Origin: an uncultured Bacteroidales bacterium
GTDB taxonomy: Bacteria > Bacteroidota > Bacteroidia > Bacteroidales > Bacteroidaceae
Length of the DNA: 26,683 nucleotides
NCBI GenBank assembly: GCA_937898885.1
Contig: CALDKD010000060.1
Location: 1 to 26,683 of the forward strand
Direction: 5' to 3'
The notes under the pieces were generated by a model. The model had not been told where the DNA came from. It did no database searches and saw nothing but the letters and a program-made list of their open reading frames with translations. Shown in pieces: positions 8,401 to 16,200 of the stretch. The position numbers and the translations under genes were made by a program. Every line of letters begins with the position of its first letter. Positions within the stretch are counted from its first letter, which is position 1.

Positions 8401-9753
8401 CAAAGTACCGGACTCCCTTATAGTTTCAGAAATCAGCACCAATAATTGTTCTAGTTCTGTCCTATTGACATATGAAGGAGACTTAATTATGTACTCACTC
8501 CACAACTCGTCATACAAATCGACAGGGCTGTTGAAATTGATCTTTGCCTTGCTTCTATGGTACAACAAACAAAATGAGTCAAGATATTGGACTGTTTTTA
8601 GAATTCTTAAGGTGGTTTTATTGATTGCTGCGCCAAGACCTTTAGCCATCTTTTCCAATGTCGTAACAACCTCATTATCTGTCAAATCTCCAATATCAAT
8701 CCGCTTCGCTTTTCTTTCGAGGATGCGCAGGTCGGAATCATAATTGAGGTCATACATGCGACAAGATACAACAGCACGCACATTCGGCCAATCGCCCAAT
8801 GAGGTCAACAACGTCATCATCATATTCAAATGATTTCTATCGTTGGACAAGCATTGAGACAGAGCATCAATCTGGTCAATAATTAATATGACTTCATCGA
8901 AGCCAACACTGAAAAATTCAATTGTATCACGAATCTTTTCCAGAGTGAAAGTGTTACCGGAATTGTCTATTGCATCAGCTTTAATACAAAGGTATTTTTT
9001 ATTGTTGTCAACCTGCGAGTCAATCACCTTTTTAAGAACGGCAGATTTTCCCACACCGGCATCTCCAACAAGGAGACAAACACGTTCGGCAACTCCATAT
9101 GAAGGATGGGATATCCATTCATTGATATCCCGAACCTGATGCCTTGAAATATAAGACGCCTCAATTCCATGTAGTTCCGCAGAAATCAAATTGAAAGCTT
9201 TTTTTTGAAGTGAGGCAAAAGATTCAGCCAATTGCCTTTCGTCCTTGATAGAAGCCATCCTGTCATCGTACAGACCTTTCCATACGGCAATGACATCGTT
9301 CACATTCAACGACGAGCATATTTCTTCAGATGAAAAATGATATCTGTAGGTTTTTTGGGGAGTCTTTTCGCTTTCCTTAATTATTCTTACGTCATCAAGA
9401 CTGATGTTTTTCCAGAAGAATCTTTTATTATCATTATCGCACGCGATGAAAACAACAATATCGCCTTTGTGAATACCGGCATATGCGTACAATTCAATAG
9501 GTATATCATAAAAAGCAGAATCTACATCTGAAGAATACGTCAAATGCTTGATTTGGACAGTAATTCTAGCCCTTGCAAATCCGTTATCGTCACAAATATC
9601 AATGTAGCCATCTGTATCAGCTTGTGAACCTCCTTCTTCAAGTTTTGAGCAGTCAACGATATTTGATGGCATAATAGTTCTGACTAATGAGACAGAATCA
9701 CTATCCAAAATTTTCGAATCAAATATTGTTTTATGTGGAGTAAGTTCATTCAT
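5482..9753 (-). CDS. REase-STAND NTPase, Avs-like antiviral sensor
   Basis: A single 1423-aa protein. Residues about 1-120 look like a PD-(D/E)XK nuclease fold of the DUF4365/Mrr kind, with GYIDI (Asp52) and VQIK (Gln67, Lys69) as the probable catalytic half-motifs. Residues about 200-480 form a STAND-type NTPase with Walker A GDAGVGKS at 231-238 and Walker B LIIDQID at 291-297. The remaining 900 residues are helical and read as degenerate TPR/HEAT-like repeats, the usual target-sensing part. In Avs proteins such an architecture recognises a phage protein, tetramerises and lets the nuclease cut DNA. The gene is convergent with the CBASS operon. A 112-bp gap to the next upstream gene holds a possible own promoter. 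The Avs subtype is not assigned. Confidence 0.8.
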   Translation of the reverse strand: MNELTPHKTIFDSKILDSDSVSLVRTIMPSNIVDCSKLEEGGSQADTDGYIDICDDNGFARARITVQIKHLTYSSDVDSAFYDIPIELYAYAGIHKGDIVVFIACDNDNKRFFWKNISLDDVRIIKESEKTPQKTYRYHFSSEEICSSLNVNDVIAVWKGLYDDRMASIKDERQLAESFASLQKKAFNLISAELHGIEASYISRHQVRDINEWISHPSYGVAERVCLLVGDAGVGKSAVLKKVIDSQVDNNKKYLCIKADAIDNSGNTFTLEKIRDTIEFFSVGFDEVILIIDQIDALSQCLSNDRNHLNMMMTLLTSLGDWPNVRAVVSCRMYDLNYDSDLRILERKAKRIDIGDLTDNEVVTTLEKMAKGLGAAINKTTLRILKTVQYLDSFCLLYHRSKAKINFNSPVDLYDELWSEYIIKSPSYVNRTELEQLLVLISETIRESGTLKPVLSPSTDQKQSFDYLASCGLVKVDVNTVSFFHQSFYDYVLARSYSSSGRSLINDVSDKLQGLEMRSMVKAVLEYERGHNGTLFTNEARSFLTSKQIRLHVKLLVISILAFAKSPNKAEKKLVKDICPNDERLLIYFLRGVQDEGWFATIKQLVKDILPDQKKDTSVLFPIVGCLSRYAFAHPEDVYELANSIKDEDSRKFAVAYILRSPNDYSNSSVLKAYEDAKPDNTHFEVQLIRDALITNEKFAYYETGKVLLKYFLAEDNSERHDGYELAEVLFPALLNNSPKLLLLTLHDSIVKVIEQTEFDGYYGFTITKVFNGYSLDDYVKKILGLYEELLERFSYDESLMRPIIDKLLILNNETSVSMAFAAIAANPKPYDDIVKNTISTNLIIENYLHGDIEYFYLKMLKAWYQTLNMDYAEWYQNLLLSFKSLFDFKYDKERRWSKFLCPHLWRNKWELICNTLPEDSFIPELKKCYQELLRRFGRRSIIERPDHSTTMAMCCGGVTSSEIYAKWPIDNWLNSFLKLKEDGRWLEGRTHVDLRVHADEFKKCVASNPDRFKEFVFELSTRSDIQDRYKEAGLEGLLSGGVDPYSLWPLTKTLISEEFSRKNSYSFQQIAEYYIKEENPYLDDVIRVAASIAKAPYDDKRFASFGEDAERDLGRRATNLLERSINSPQGHAMEVLLKASQIPERRCQIFGILNKMLPTMPECIKALCLNYIHNNSSDDETLFYPFVKQLLAGLGCEALVIRGGAIQWCFYHKNDVVKNYFERIEADEMSHEILSQIYFYGLNSEKNRAECEQRLENILKLDNEKVVAKIVEVALKSFKQADMCEYSKRYLERYASDDRKDVANAYCWYCESLPVEAFKFYCSIAKTWSGKKHREIHSQLEYVKKCISRYPEDCYYFMAGQKFTEIEDQWIADDDVVRVLLQIYGKLKEEENEVCMNGIMDLFDEYIYRGNRMMMDALSQMN

Positions 9754-9784
9754 TATTGTCTAAATCCAAATTGTATATTGAATT

Positions 9785-9813
9785 CAAATTATAGTCTTTA
9801 GTTTAGAACACAA
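9785..9813 (-). promoter_or_regulatory. Possible promoter of the REase-STAND gene
   Basis: On the minus strand TTG (9813-9811) is followed after 17 bases by TATAATTTG (9793-9785), close to the Bacteroidetes TAnnTTTG box but one base longer. A start site would lie near 9780, about 27 bases before the ATG at 9753. The match is imperfect; read-through from the gene upstream is an alternative. Confidence 0.25.
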
Positions 9814-9865
9814 GTATATCAATCAGATTAACAAAAGGAAAAGTCACATACAAATTTAAATCTTC

Positions 9866-10435
9866 TTAGTCTAAAGAATCCGGTTCATCATCTTCAACAG
9901 CAGCAGAACTGCTATCAAATGATAGGAAAAGTTCAAGGAAAGAAGTTTCTCTATAGAAATAATTAGGATTATCAATCAGTTTGTCTTCTATAAAATGGAA
10001 GCCCCAATTTGCATATTCCTCCATTGTTGTCATTAATGCATCTACGGCTTTTTTATTGCTTATCATTCCTTTGTCAAGAGCGATAAAATCAAAATCTGTT
10101 TTTGCAATTAATGATGTAAAAATAAATTCTCTGAGTTTAGGATAGGCCTTCCTGCCCTTTACAGAGTCAATGTTGCCCCAATACTGAATAGGTTGACCAA
10201 AGGATTTAATTTTGGTACTATCTTCAATCAGAGTCCTTCTTTGATTGTTATATAAACCGATGAAGTATGCTATGATGAATACTTCATAGCCAGCACCAAA
10301 AAGTTTTCCTTTAGCACTACCTAAAGATGTAACACCTTTTCCATAATCACTAAAAGCCTTGATAACAGAGTCTTCATAACGTTTCTCCCACGATGGATTG
10401 CGCCTTGCCCAAATATCATATAATTTTTCTGCCAT
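9866..10435 (-). CDS. 189-aa protein at the end of the helicase/SMC restriction operon
   Basis: I cannot name a family with certainty. The protein is mixed alpha/beta, with a well-defined aromatic core (GAGYEVFIIAYFIGLYNN at about residues 47-64, then FGQPIQYWGN) and a DFDFIALDKG segment at about 114-123. The C-terminal tail is acidic and probably disordered. No catalytic motif is obvious. It begins one base after the stop of the SMC ATPase gene, which marks it as the last partner of the same complex. It is not a DndE: it is longer and lacks the short basic DndE fold. A structural or adaptor subunit of a PT-linked restriction module is the best inference. Confidence 0.65.
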   Translation of the reverse strand: MAEKLYDIWARRNPSWEKRYEDSVIKAFSDYGKGVTSLGSAKGKLFGAGYEVFIIAYFIGLYNNQRRTLIEDSTKIKSFGQPIQYWGNIDSVKGRKAYPKLREFIFTSLIAKTDFDFIALDKGMISNKKAVDALMTTMEEYANWGFHFIEDKLIDNPNYFYRETSFLELFLSFDSSSAAVEDDEPDSLD

Positions 10436-10436
10436 A

Positions 10437-12611
10437 CTACTTAATCTTTTCAGTTATTGTTCTAATAGTAGAGAGGTCTTCTTCATCGTATCCCTCTTTC
10501 TTATGAATCCTATATACTGTACATGACAAGGAGTTTATCTTTGAATAGTCCAACTTCCTTGTGCCTGACTCCCTGTCGAAGTTCAAGAGATCTTTTGTGA
10601 ATATCACGCACTGCTTGTCGATCTGGTCAATGATATTATAGAATACATCTTCCTTAAACTCTCCAAACGATGATGTAGGGGCATCAAAAATAAGAGGATA
10701 ATCCTCATCTCTTTTGAGAGTTGTGATTTTTGATATGGCAAAGAGAACAGACATGTACATTGTGGTTTTCTGAGCACCCCCTGGATTCGTGATTGGAGTG
10801 CCATTTGAACTATAAAGTGCTATTCGAGCAGAACCATCAACAGTACGAATAATTTTAATTACTCCTCTGAAGTCACCAGCATTAAGCTTCTTGAGATAGA
10901 AGTTGGCCTCACTCTCTAACATATTCAAGAAAGATGTGATATTGGCTGTTCTGGCCTCACCGAACGCTTTCATTATCCTTTCAAGGGTAAGATGAACACG
11001 CTGATATATTTTAACGATTCCATTCGAAGGTTCAATCTTGTTCTGTTCCTCCTTGATGTTTGCTTTAACCTCCTCAAGGTCTGACAACTTGTGCTGAAGA
11101 TCCTTTAAATCAAGTTCGGCTCTCTTGCTGCTTTCAGATAATCCTTTATAATCGTGGAATGTCTTATCCAGCATCTCTTCTGTCAGGCTAGGATTCTGAA
11201 TAAGGAGTTGTAGTTTCGCGTCCTCTGCCTCTTGCAGCTCCTGAGAAATCTTCTCAACATCATTCTTCCTCATCTGCACAAATTGCAGTCTATCATCAAT
11301 TTCTGTAGAAAGTTTTGAAATAGATTTTTCAACATCGCCACTCATCTGAATTCCTCTTGTGTGAAGCTCAGCTACATATTCATTCTCAAATAACGGCTTC
11401 GCATCAATATCCTGCGCACCTGCTGCTGCAGACTCCTGACGAATATGTTCAAGATATTCATTTAGCTTTCTAACCATGAATTCATATGGTTCACTTCCCT
11501 TGGGTGCCGGACGGCCACAGACCTTACAAACCTCATCATCTATCATCTCCTGCATAGTCTCCTTGTCTGGCAAATTCCATGGCAGAGGGGTCGCATCGTT
11601 AGCTAACTTCTGAATCTCCTTGAGGGCTTCTTTCTTGCCTTTTTCAAGGGCAATTCTCTCGTCTTCTGCTTTCTGCATACGTCGTTCTTCCCTACTCAAT
11701 GAGGATACTTTGCTCTGATACTCTTGAAGAATTGATGGGAAAGCCCTCAATATCCACATGTCATCAAGAAGAAGAGCATTATAGTCGAGGTCAACATAAG
11801 TCTTCATTCTGTTCAATTCAGACCTCTTTGACTCTATTCTGGATTTAATCGTTTGCAGGTTCTCACAAGCGTCCTGATTCTCTTCGAGCACTCTTATTCT
11901 TGATTCAAAATCAGAAACCGCTTTTTCTTTTGTTCGAATGTCACGGGTCGTATCGGAAATATCCCTCATCACCCGGGTCATATCAGACTCAAGCCTTTTT
12001 ACTGTTTCTTCCTGTTTTTTGTCTTTTTTCAGCTCACGAGTCACCAATTTATCTGATTCCTGTTCAAACCATTCAGTATTTTCTACATACTGGTCAAACT
12101 GCTTGATCCCAGAGAAAGTGTCAACAAGTGTTTTCAGAGCGGTGTTGTTATCAAACACATTAAGTTCGCGTTCTCCCTTGAACAAGCAATAACGTCTTAC
12201 TACTGTGTCAAAACAAGCTTCCAGCAGATTTTTTCCGTCAACTCTTTGACGCTCGGACCCTATCAATGAATAACCAATGAATGAAAAGTCTCGGGTGAGA
12301 ATACTTCCATTGGCCAGGCGCTCGAATCGGAAACTTTTGCATATTTCTTTTTCTCCACCATGCTCAAACTGAACTGAAACGGAAATAATATCGGAATCTC
12401 CAATACCAAGCTCACGTTTCCTCATTTCAGATACGTTTGTTTCGCTTTTATTCTCTTTACTGGTATCGAAGAGCCACTCCAATGCCTCAAAGAAAGTGGT
12501 CTTTCCATCTCCGTTGTCACCGATGACTAAAGTCAGGCCATCAGACAACTCGAAACTATTTTCTCCATAATAGCTACGGAAGTTTTTAATAATAATCTTC
12601 TTTAGTTTCAT
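10437..12611 (-). CDS. SMC/Rad50-like ATPase, DndD-like, with Cys-x2-Cys hook
   Basis: The 724-aa protein has an ABC-ATPase head split by a long coiled coil. Walker A is GDNGDGKTT at residues 31-39. Helical arms span about 180-340 and 380-530 with a hook CKVC at 362-365. The C-terminal half carries a signature-like NPGGAQK and a Walker B YPLIFDAPTSSFGE. This is the plan of Rad50 and of DndD, the ATPase of phosphorothioation systems. It lies in an effector-like block (helicase, 81-aa protein, SMC, 189-aa protein) apart from the sspBCD modification genes, so it more likely serves restriction than sulfur insertion. It overlaps the 81-aa gene by 4 bp (ATGA). Confidence 0.82.
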   Translation of the reverse strand: MKLKKIIIKNFRSYYGENSFELSDGLTLVIGDNGDGKTTFFEALEWLFDTSKENKSETNVSEMRKRELGIGDSDIISVSVQFEHGGEKEICKSFRFERLANGSILTRDFSFIGYSLIGSERQRVDGKNLLEACFDTVVRRYCLFKGERELNVFDNNTALKTLVDTFSGIKQFDQYVENTEWFEQESDKLVTRELKKDKKQEETVKRLESDMTRVMRDISDTTRDIRTKEKAVSDFESRIRVLEENQDACENLQTIKSRIESKRSELNRMKTYVDLDYNALLLDDMWILRAFPSILQEYQSKVSSLSREERRMQKAEDERIALEKGKKEALKEIQKLANDATPLPWNLPDKETMQEMIDDEVCKVCGRPAPKGSEPYEFMVRKLNEYLEHIRQESAAAGAQDIDAKPLFENEYVAELHTRGIQMSGDVEKSISKLSTEIDDRLQFVQMRKNDVEKISQELQEAEDAKLQLLIQNPSLTEEMLDKTFHDYKGLSESSKRAELDLKDLQHKLSDLEEVKANIKEEQNKIEPSNGIVKIYQRVHLTLERIMKAFGEARTANITSFLNMLESEANFYLKKLNAGDFRGVIKIIRTVDGSARIALYSSNGTPITNPGGAQKTTMYMSVLFAISKITTLKRDEDYPLIFDAPTSSFGEFKEDVFYNIIDQIDKQCVIFTKDLLNFDRESGTRKLDYSKINSLSCTVYRIHKKEGYDEEDLSTIRTITEKIK

Positions 12612-12853
12612 AGTGCCTGTGTCAAATACTGAGTTAATTGAGTGTAAACCTCTTTCATTGTGCTATTGTTTTCTTCTCCGTCAATTATCATTGCCACGGC
12701 TCTGATCGTCGGATTGGAAGAGTAAAGCGCCTCGGAGATAGTTTCTTCTCCCGTAGGCTCATATTCGCCCCATTGAGACAATTTCTCATTTGCCAAAACA
12801 GCTTGGAGTATTTTATCTCCATTAGAAAAATGCTTTGCCATATCTTTATTCAA
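12608..12853 (-). CDS. 81-aa protein between PLD-helicase and SMC ATPase
   Basis: A short, probably all-helical acidic protein with no recognisable domain. It is supported as real by its position: its start overlaps the helicase stop by 8 bp and its end overlaps the SMC start by 4 bp (ATGA). Translation of all three is therefore likely coupled and their stoichiometry linked. Proteins of this size in multi-subunit defence complexes usually act as adaptors. Nothing in the sequence suggests a nuclease or toxin. Confidence 0.65.
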   Translation of the reverse strand: MNKDMAKHFSNGDKILQAVLANEKLSQWGEYEPTGEETISEALYSSNPTIRAVAMIIDGEENNSTMKEVYTQLTQYLTQAL

Positions 12854-15113
12854 ATAATGAAATGTTATATCGTGTTAGAACATCATCAAGTACAGAAAGT
12901 GTATCATTACAGTTCTCTGAGAGGACAGCAAAGTCACGCACTCGTTTAACCTCTGTTCCTACTAAGCCCTTTTCGAGCTCATAGGTATCTTCATCGGACA
13001 AATACCCAGGAATAACCACCAGGTCATGAATTATTGCACAATGTTTATCTTTGTGAGTCCTCAGCACACGGCCTCTTCGCTGAACGAACTGGCGCGGGTT
13101 TCCGGTACTTGAACAGAAAATAGCCAATTCGCTTCGAGGAACATCTACGCCTTCATCAAGACACTTCATCGATGTCAGTACATCAATCTTGCCATCTGCA
13201 AAATCCTTCAAAATTGATTCTCTGTCCGGAGTGTCACTCGTAAACTGGCGCACTACCACATGCTCATCAATATCCCGGACTGTCCTTGTGAACTCATCAA
13301 TGATATGTACAGAATCAATATCATCATCAAGAACGTCTTTTGTATCAAATATGTCAGCAAACTGATCATCTGGAAGATTGCCTTCTGGAGCATATACTAG
13401 AGTATATTTAAGAGAAGCATTTGAACGCATGCGTTCTTTCAGAATTTCTTCAAAAACAGCTTTTTTATTAGCCGCCTTATGGATGATGCGTTTTCTCTTA
13501 AGCAAAAGTCTTTTGACAATCTCCTGAGTATCGGGATCTTCGTTCTTGAAGATTTTGGCTATTTTCTTGGATATATCAACATAATCTGTCATTTCATCTG
13601 GAGTAAGCTCTACCAGATGAGGATAGTAGTAATAGCGGCATAATGCCCCATTCTGAATAGCCTCCTGCATTGAATACTCGAATGTGTATTGCCCTTCGCA
13701 TCCAAAAAAGTCCATCAATTTAGCATTTCCTGCATCATCAAATTGTCTCTCAGGCGTTGCTGACAATCCGATGCGTCTGACGTATGGAATATCTTTCAAT
13801 CTTTGGGAAACTCTACCTGCGCCCATATTGTGTGCTTCATCGGCAATGAGTAAGAGTTTCTTTTTTGACAAAGAACATAACTCATCAAACACGTTTGATC
13901 TTATAAAGGACGCATATGTGGAGATGATGATATACGACTGATTACTTGCGGGGTTTTGTTCCAATAGCTTAAGATTTCCGACTGTCGATTTCCAGTTGGA
14001 ATATTTAGAACAGACCTTGATGATATTATCGAAGTTGAATTTACGGCATTCTTTCTCCCATTGTTCAACAAGAGTGATAGTAGGTACAAGTATAAGTGCC
14101 TTATAATAGTTGCTATGGTTATATATTTCCAGGAGACAATTCAAAGAGGTGATTGTCTTTCCTGTACCGGTAGCCATCGCAAACAGTCCCTTTTGTTTGT
14201 TAAGTTTCCAATTCTCAAAGGCCAGTTTCTGATATTCTCTAGGGCCAGACGGATAAGGGAATTTTGGAGTTATTGCCCCATAAAGAGGTTTAGGCTCTTT
14301 GAGAACATGATTCTTCTCAATGATGGCTTCCAGTCGATCCTTGGCTCTTGACAATGAAATCATTACTGACGTTGACATATTGAGCTTCGGCCTGTTTTTC
14401 AGCAGACGATACTCATCCTCCAACAAATCATTGATTGACTTCTCTGGAAATACTGAAGTCAAACGGGTCTTAACATTTTCAGCATCAACATAGATTACAG
14501 AATCATCATTTCCATTAAAGACTTTTTCGAAGTCTTCCTTTTGAGATTCTATCTTAGCTAAATCGACAGGACCGTCCCAGTCACACGAGGCAGTAAGGCT
14601 CTCAATATTATCTAGCAGAGCAGATCTTGAAAAATTGCAAGAGCCATCAAAGCAAATTTCATTCAACCCGTCTGAAAATATACCGGACTTTGTGTGAGAT
14701 ATTCCTATCCCTTCTTTTGGTGAAATAATCTTGATGTCCAGTCTATTATTCCGTATCAACCAAGATAGGCACTCGAAAAAGTGACTATCTCTTTCGGATA
14801 AAGTCGCTTTTACTGCTTCAATATTCTGCAAATCGAAATATGGAATATCACCTGTTCCGGTCCCAATAGCAATTGCATTCTTATCATCTTCTGTGAGTAT
14901 GTCATTTATGACAAATCTCATACTTCCTCCATTGTATAGAAATGTGGCAAAGCCATCGGACAGCACACTAATTGCAGACGATGAGAAGAAACCCAACATT
15001 AAATCAAAACGAGTGGAGTTGCATAAACAATCTGAGAAGAAACCAACTGGCTCCCACTCTGTTCGAGACTTGTATCTTCTATGTCTCGGCCATCTGATGT
15101 CCGCTTTTAACAT
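12846..15113 (-). CDS. PLD-like nuclease/SF2 helicase fusion, PT-linked restriction protein
   Basis: The 755-aa protein joins an N-terminal phospholipase-D-like domain to an SF2 helicase. In the PLD part, HTK at residues 140-142 and GSCN at 157-160 mark an HKD-like site, though the spacing to the following Asp is one residue longer than classical. The helicase shows PREYQ (291-295), ATGTGKT (314-320), DEAH (425-428), SATPER (451-456) and an arginine-rich motif VI QFVQRRGRVLR near 690. This architecture is that of helicases annotated as the restriction enzyme of DNA phosphorothioation systems. Its downstream partners overlap tightly, while 112 bp separate it from the kinase gene upstream. It would translocate on and cut unmodified DNA. 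Confidence 0.83.
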   Translation of the reverse strand: MLKADIRWPRHRRYKSRTEWEPVGFFSDCLCNSTRFDLMLGFFSSSAISVLSDGFATFLYNGGSMRFVINDILTEDDKNAIAIGTGTGDIPYFDLQNIEAVKATLSERDSHFFECLSWLIRNNRLDIKIISPKEGIGISHTKSGIFSDGLNEICFDGSCNFSRSALLDNIESLTASCDWDGPVDLAKIESQKEDFEKVFNGNDDSVIYVDAENVKTRLTSVFPEKSINDLLEDEYRLLKNRPKLNMSTSVMISLSRAKDRLEAIIEKNHVLKEPKPLYGAITPKFPYPSGPREYQKLAFENWKLNKQKGLFAMATGTGKTITSLNCLLEIYNHSNYYKALILVPTITLVEQWEKECRKFNFDNIIKVCSKYSNWKSTVGNLKLLEQNPASNQSYIIISTYASFIRSNVFDELCSLSKKKLLLIADEAHNMGAGRVSQRLKDIPYVRRIGLSATPERQFDDAGNAKLMDFFGCEGQYTFEYSMQEAIQNGALCRYYYYPHLVELTPDEMTDYVDISKKIAKIFKNEDPDTQEIVKRLLLKRKRIIHKAANKKAVFEEILKERMRSNASLKYTLVYAPEGNLPDDQFADIFDTKDVLDDDIDSVHIIDEFTRTVRDIDEHVVVRQFTSDTPDRESILKDFADGKIDVLTSMKCLDEGVDVPRSELAIFCSSTGNPRQFVQRRGRVLRTHKDKHCAIIHDLVVIPGYLSDEDTYELEKGLVGTEVKRVRDFAVLSENCNDTLSVLDDVLTRYNISLFE

Positions 15114-15225
15114 ATTCGATATATTACTTTAATAATAGCCTTTGTTTGATAACAAATGTTGTCTTTTTTGCAATACTCCATTAATTTGAAAAGGTATAAC
15201 GAAGAAATATATGTTGTTAGATAAC

Positions 15226-16200
15226 TCACCTCTCACATTTATCCCTAATTCGAGTAATTTCCCGAATAATAGAACATAAATCCATTCTTTTTTTCTTGCT
15301 ATGATTTAGCATATTCCTTATTACTGAGTATATGCTATCATCTTTTAGAGCAAAGTCTTCTCGCGCAAGGCATCCGATTGGGGCATTGCCCTGAAGAATA
15401 TACCAAAACAGTTTACCGAGTTGGAAAATATCAGATTTTTCATCTATCGCGATATCAAAATGATGCTGCCGTGCACTTTTTATTAAGTATCTATTCATTG
15501 CCTCTGGAGACAGCCATCCTTTTGGACCGATAAATTCATCATCTTTGTATAAATAGTCGTTGTCCTCATTTCGGTTTGCAACAAGTCCTAAATCTCCAAT
15601 TTTCCACTGGTCATCAATAATTAATACATTGTCAGGTTTTATGTCTCGATGGTAAAAACCCGCACCATGAAGCGATTGAATGCCTTCTGCGATTGAGAGA
15701 CATAAATTTAGACGATCCCCCTCGTCTATTTCATTCTCCGGGTTTTCCATATAAGTTTTTAAATCATCACTGGCATATTCCATAGTATAAAAAGGCAAAT
15801 ATACTTTTGTGTATGATTCTTTCTTATTCTTTTTCAACACCTCGAGATGGCCTGAATTGAATATTGTAATAATATTCTGTGCTCTAGCATCTTTACATTT
15901 TGAAAGAGCGAAAATTTCCCGATAGAATTTTCCGTTATTTGCACTCTGAGTTATCTCTTCTCCATCATACTCATCAAGTTTATTTGAAATTTTCATTGCC
16001 AACATAACAGGATTTCCGGAATCATCCTGGCATGGCGTCAGTTTCAACACAAAAGAATGGCCTCCCTTATTCCCTTTACCCTCTGAGCTTAATCTATCTG
16101 CTTTATACTCGATAGAATCAACAGTAATAATGTTCTTTAGAGGGTTCTTATTCAGTTCAAGCCATTGTCCTTGATATATAAATTGGCTTTTAACAATCAT
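15226..16200 (-). CDS. Eukaryotic-like Ser/Thr protein kinase in the PT locus
   Basis: The 324-aa protein is a soluble Hanks-type kinase with no TM or sensor domain. It has a glycine loop at about residues 41-47 (GKGNKGG), the ATP lysine K70 in LAMKIS and the helix-C glutamate E95. The catalytic loop HRDIKPDN is at 184-191 (Asp186). DLG at 203-205 replaces DFG, and SPE at 231-233 replaces APE. All core residues are present, so it should be active. It starts inside the stop codon of the DUF262 gene (ATGA overlap, 16197-16200), which couples it to that gene. Kinases occur in other multi-gene defence loci such as PglW of type 2 BREX. Here a role in controlling the PT-sensing or restriction proteins is inferred. 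Confidence 0.88.
   Translation of the reverse strand: MIVKSQFIYQGQWLELNKNPLKNIITVDSIEYKADRLSSEGKGNKGGHSFVLKLTPCQDDSGNPVMLAMKISNKLDEYDGEEITQSANNGKFYREIFALSKCKDARAQNIITIFNSGHLEVLKKNKKESYTKVYLPFYTMEYASDDLKTYMENPENEIDEGDRLNLCLSIAEGIQSLHGAGFYHRDIKPDNVLIIDDQWKIGDLGLVANRNEDNDYLYKDDEFIGPKGWLSPEAMNRYLIKSARQHHFDIAIDEKSDIFQLGKLFWYILQGNAPIGCLAREDFALKDDSIYSVIRNMLNHSKKKRMDLCSIIREITRIRDKCER

Noticed and set aside
9866..10435. 189-aa protein as DndE
   Set aside because: It is too long and does not show the short basic DndE fold; its place after the SMC gene alone is not enough.
15204..15211. TATATTTC on the minus strand as promoter of the helicase/SMC block
   Set aside because: One mismatch in the -7 box and no TTTG upstream. 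Read-through from the kinase gene is as likely, so no promoter is claimed.
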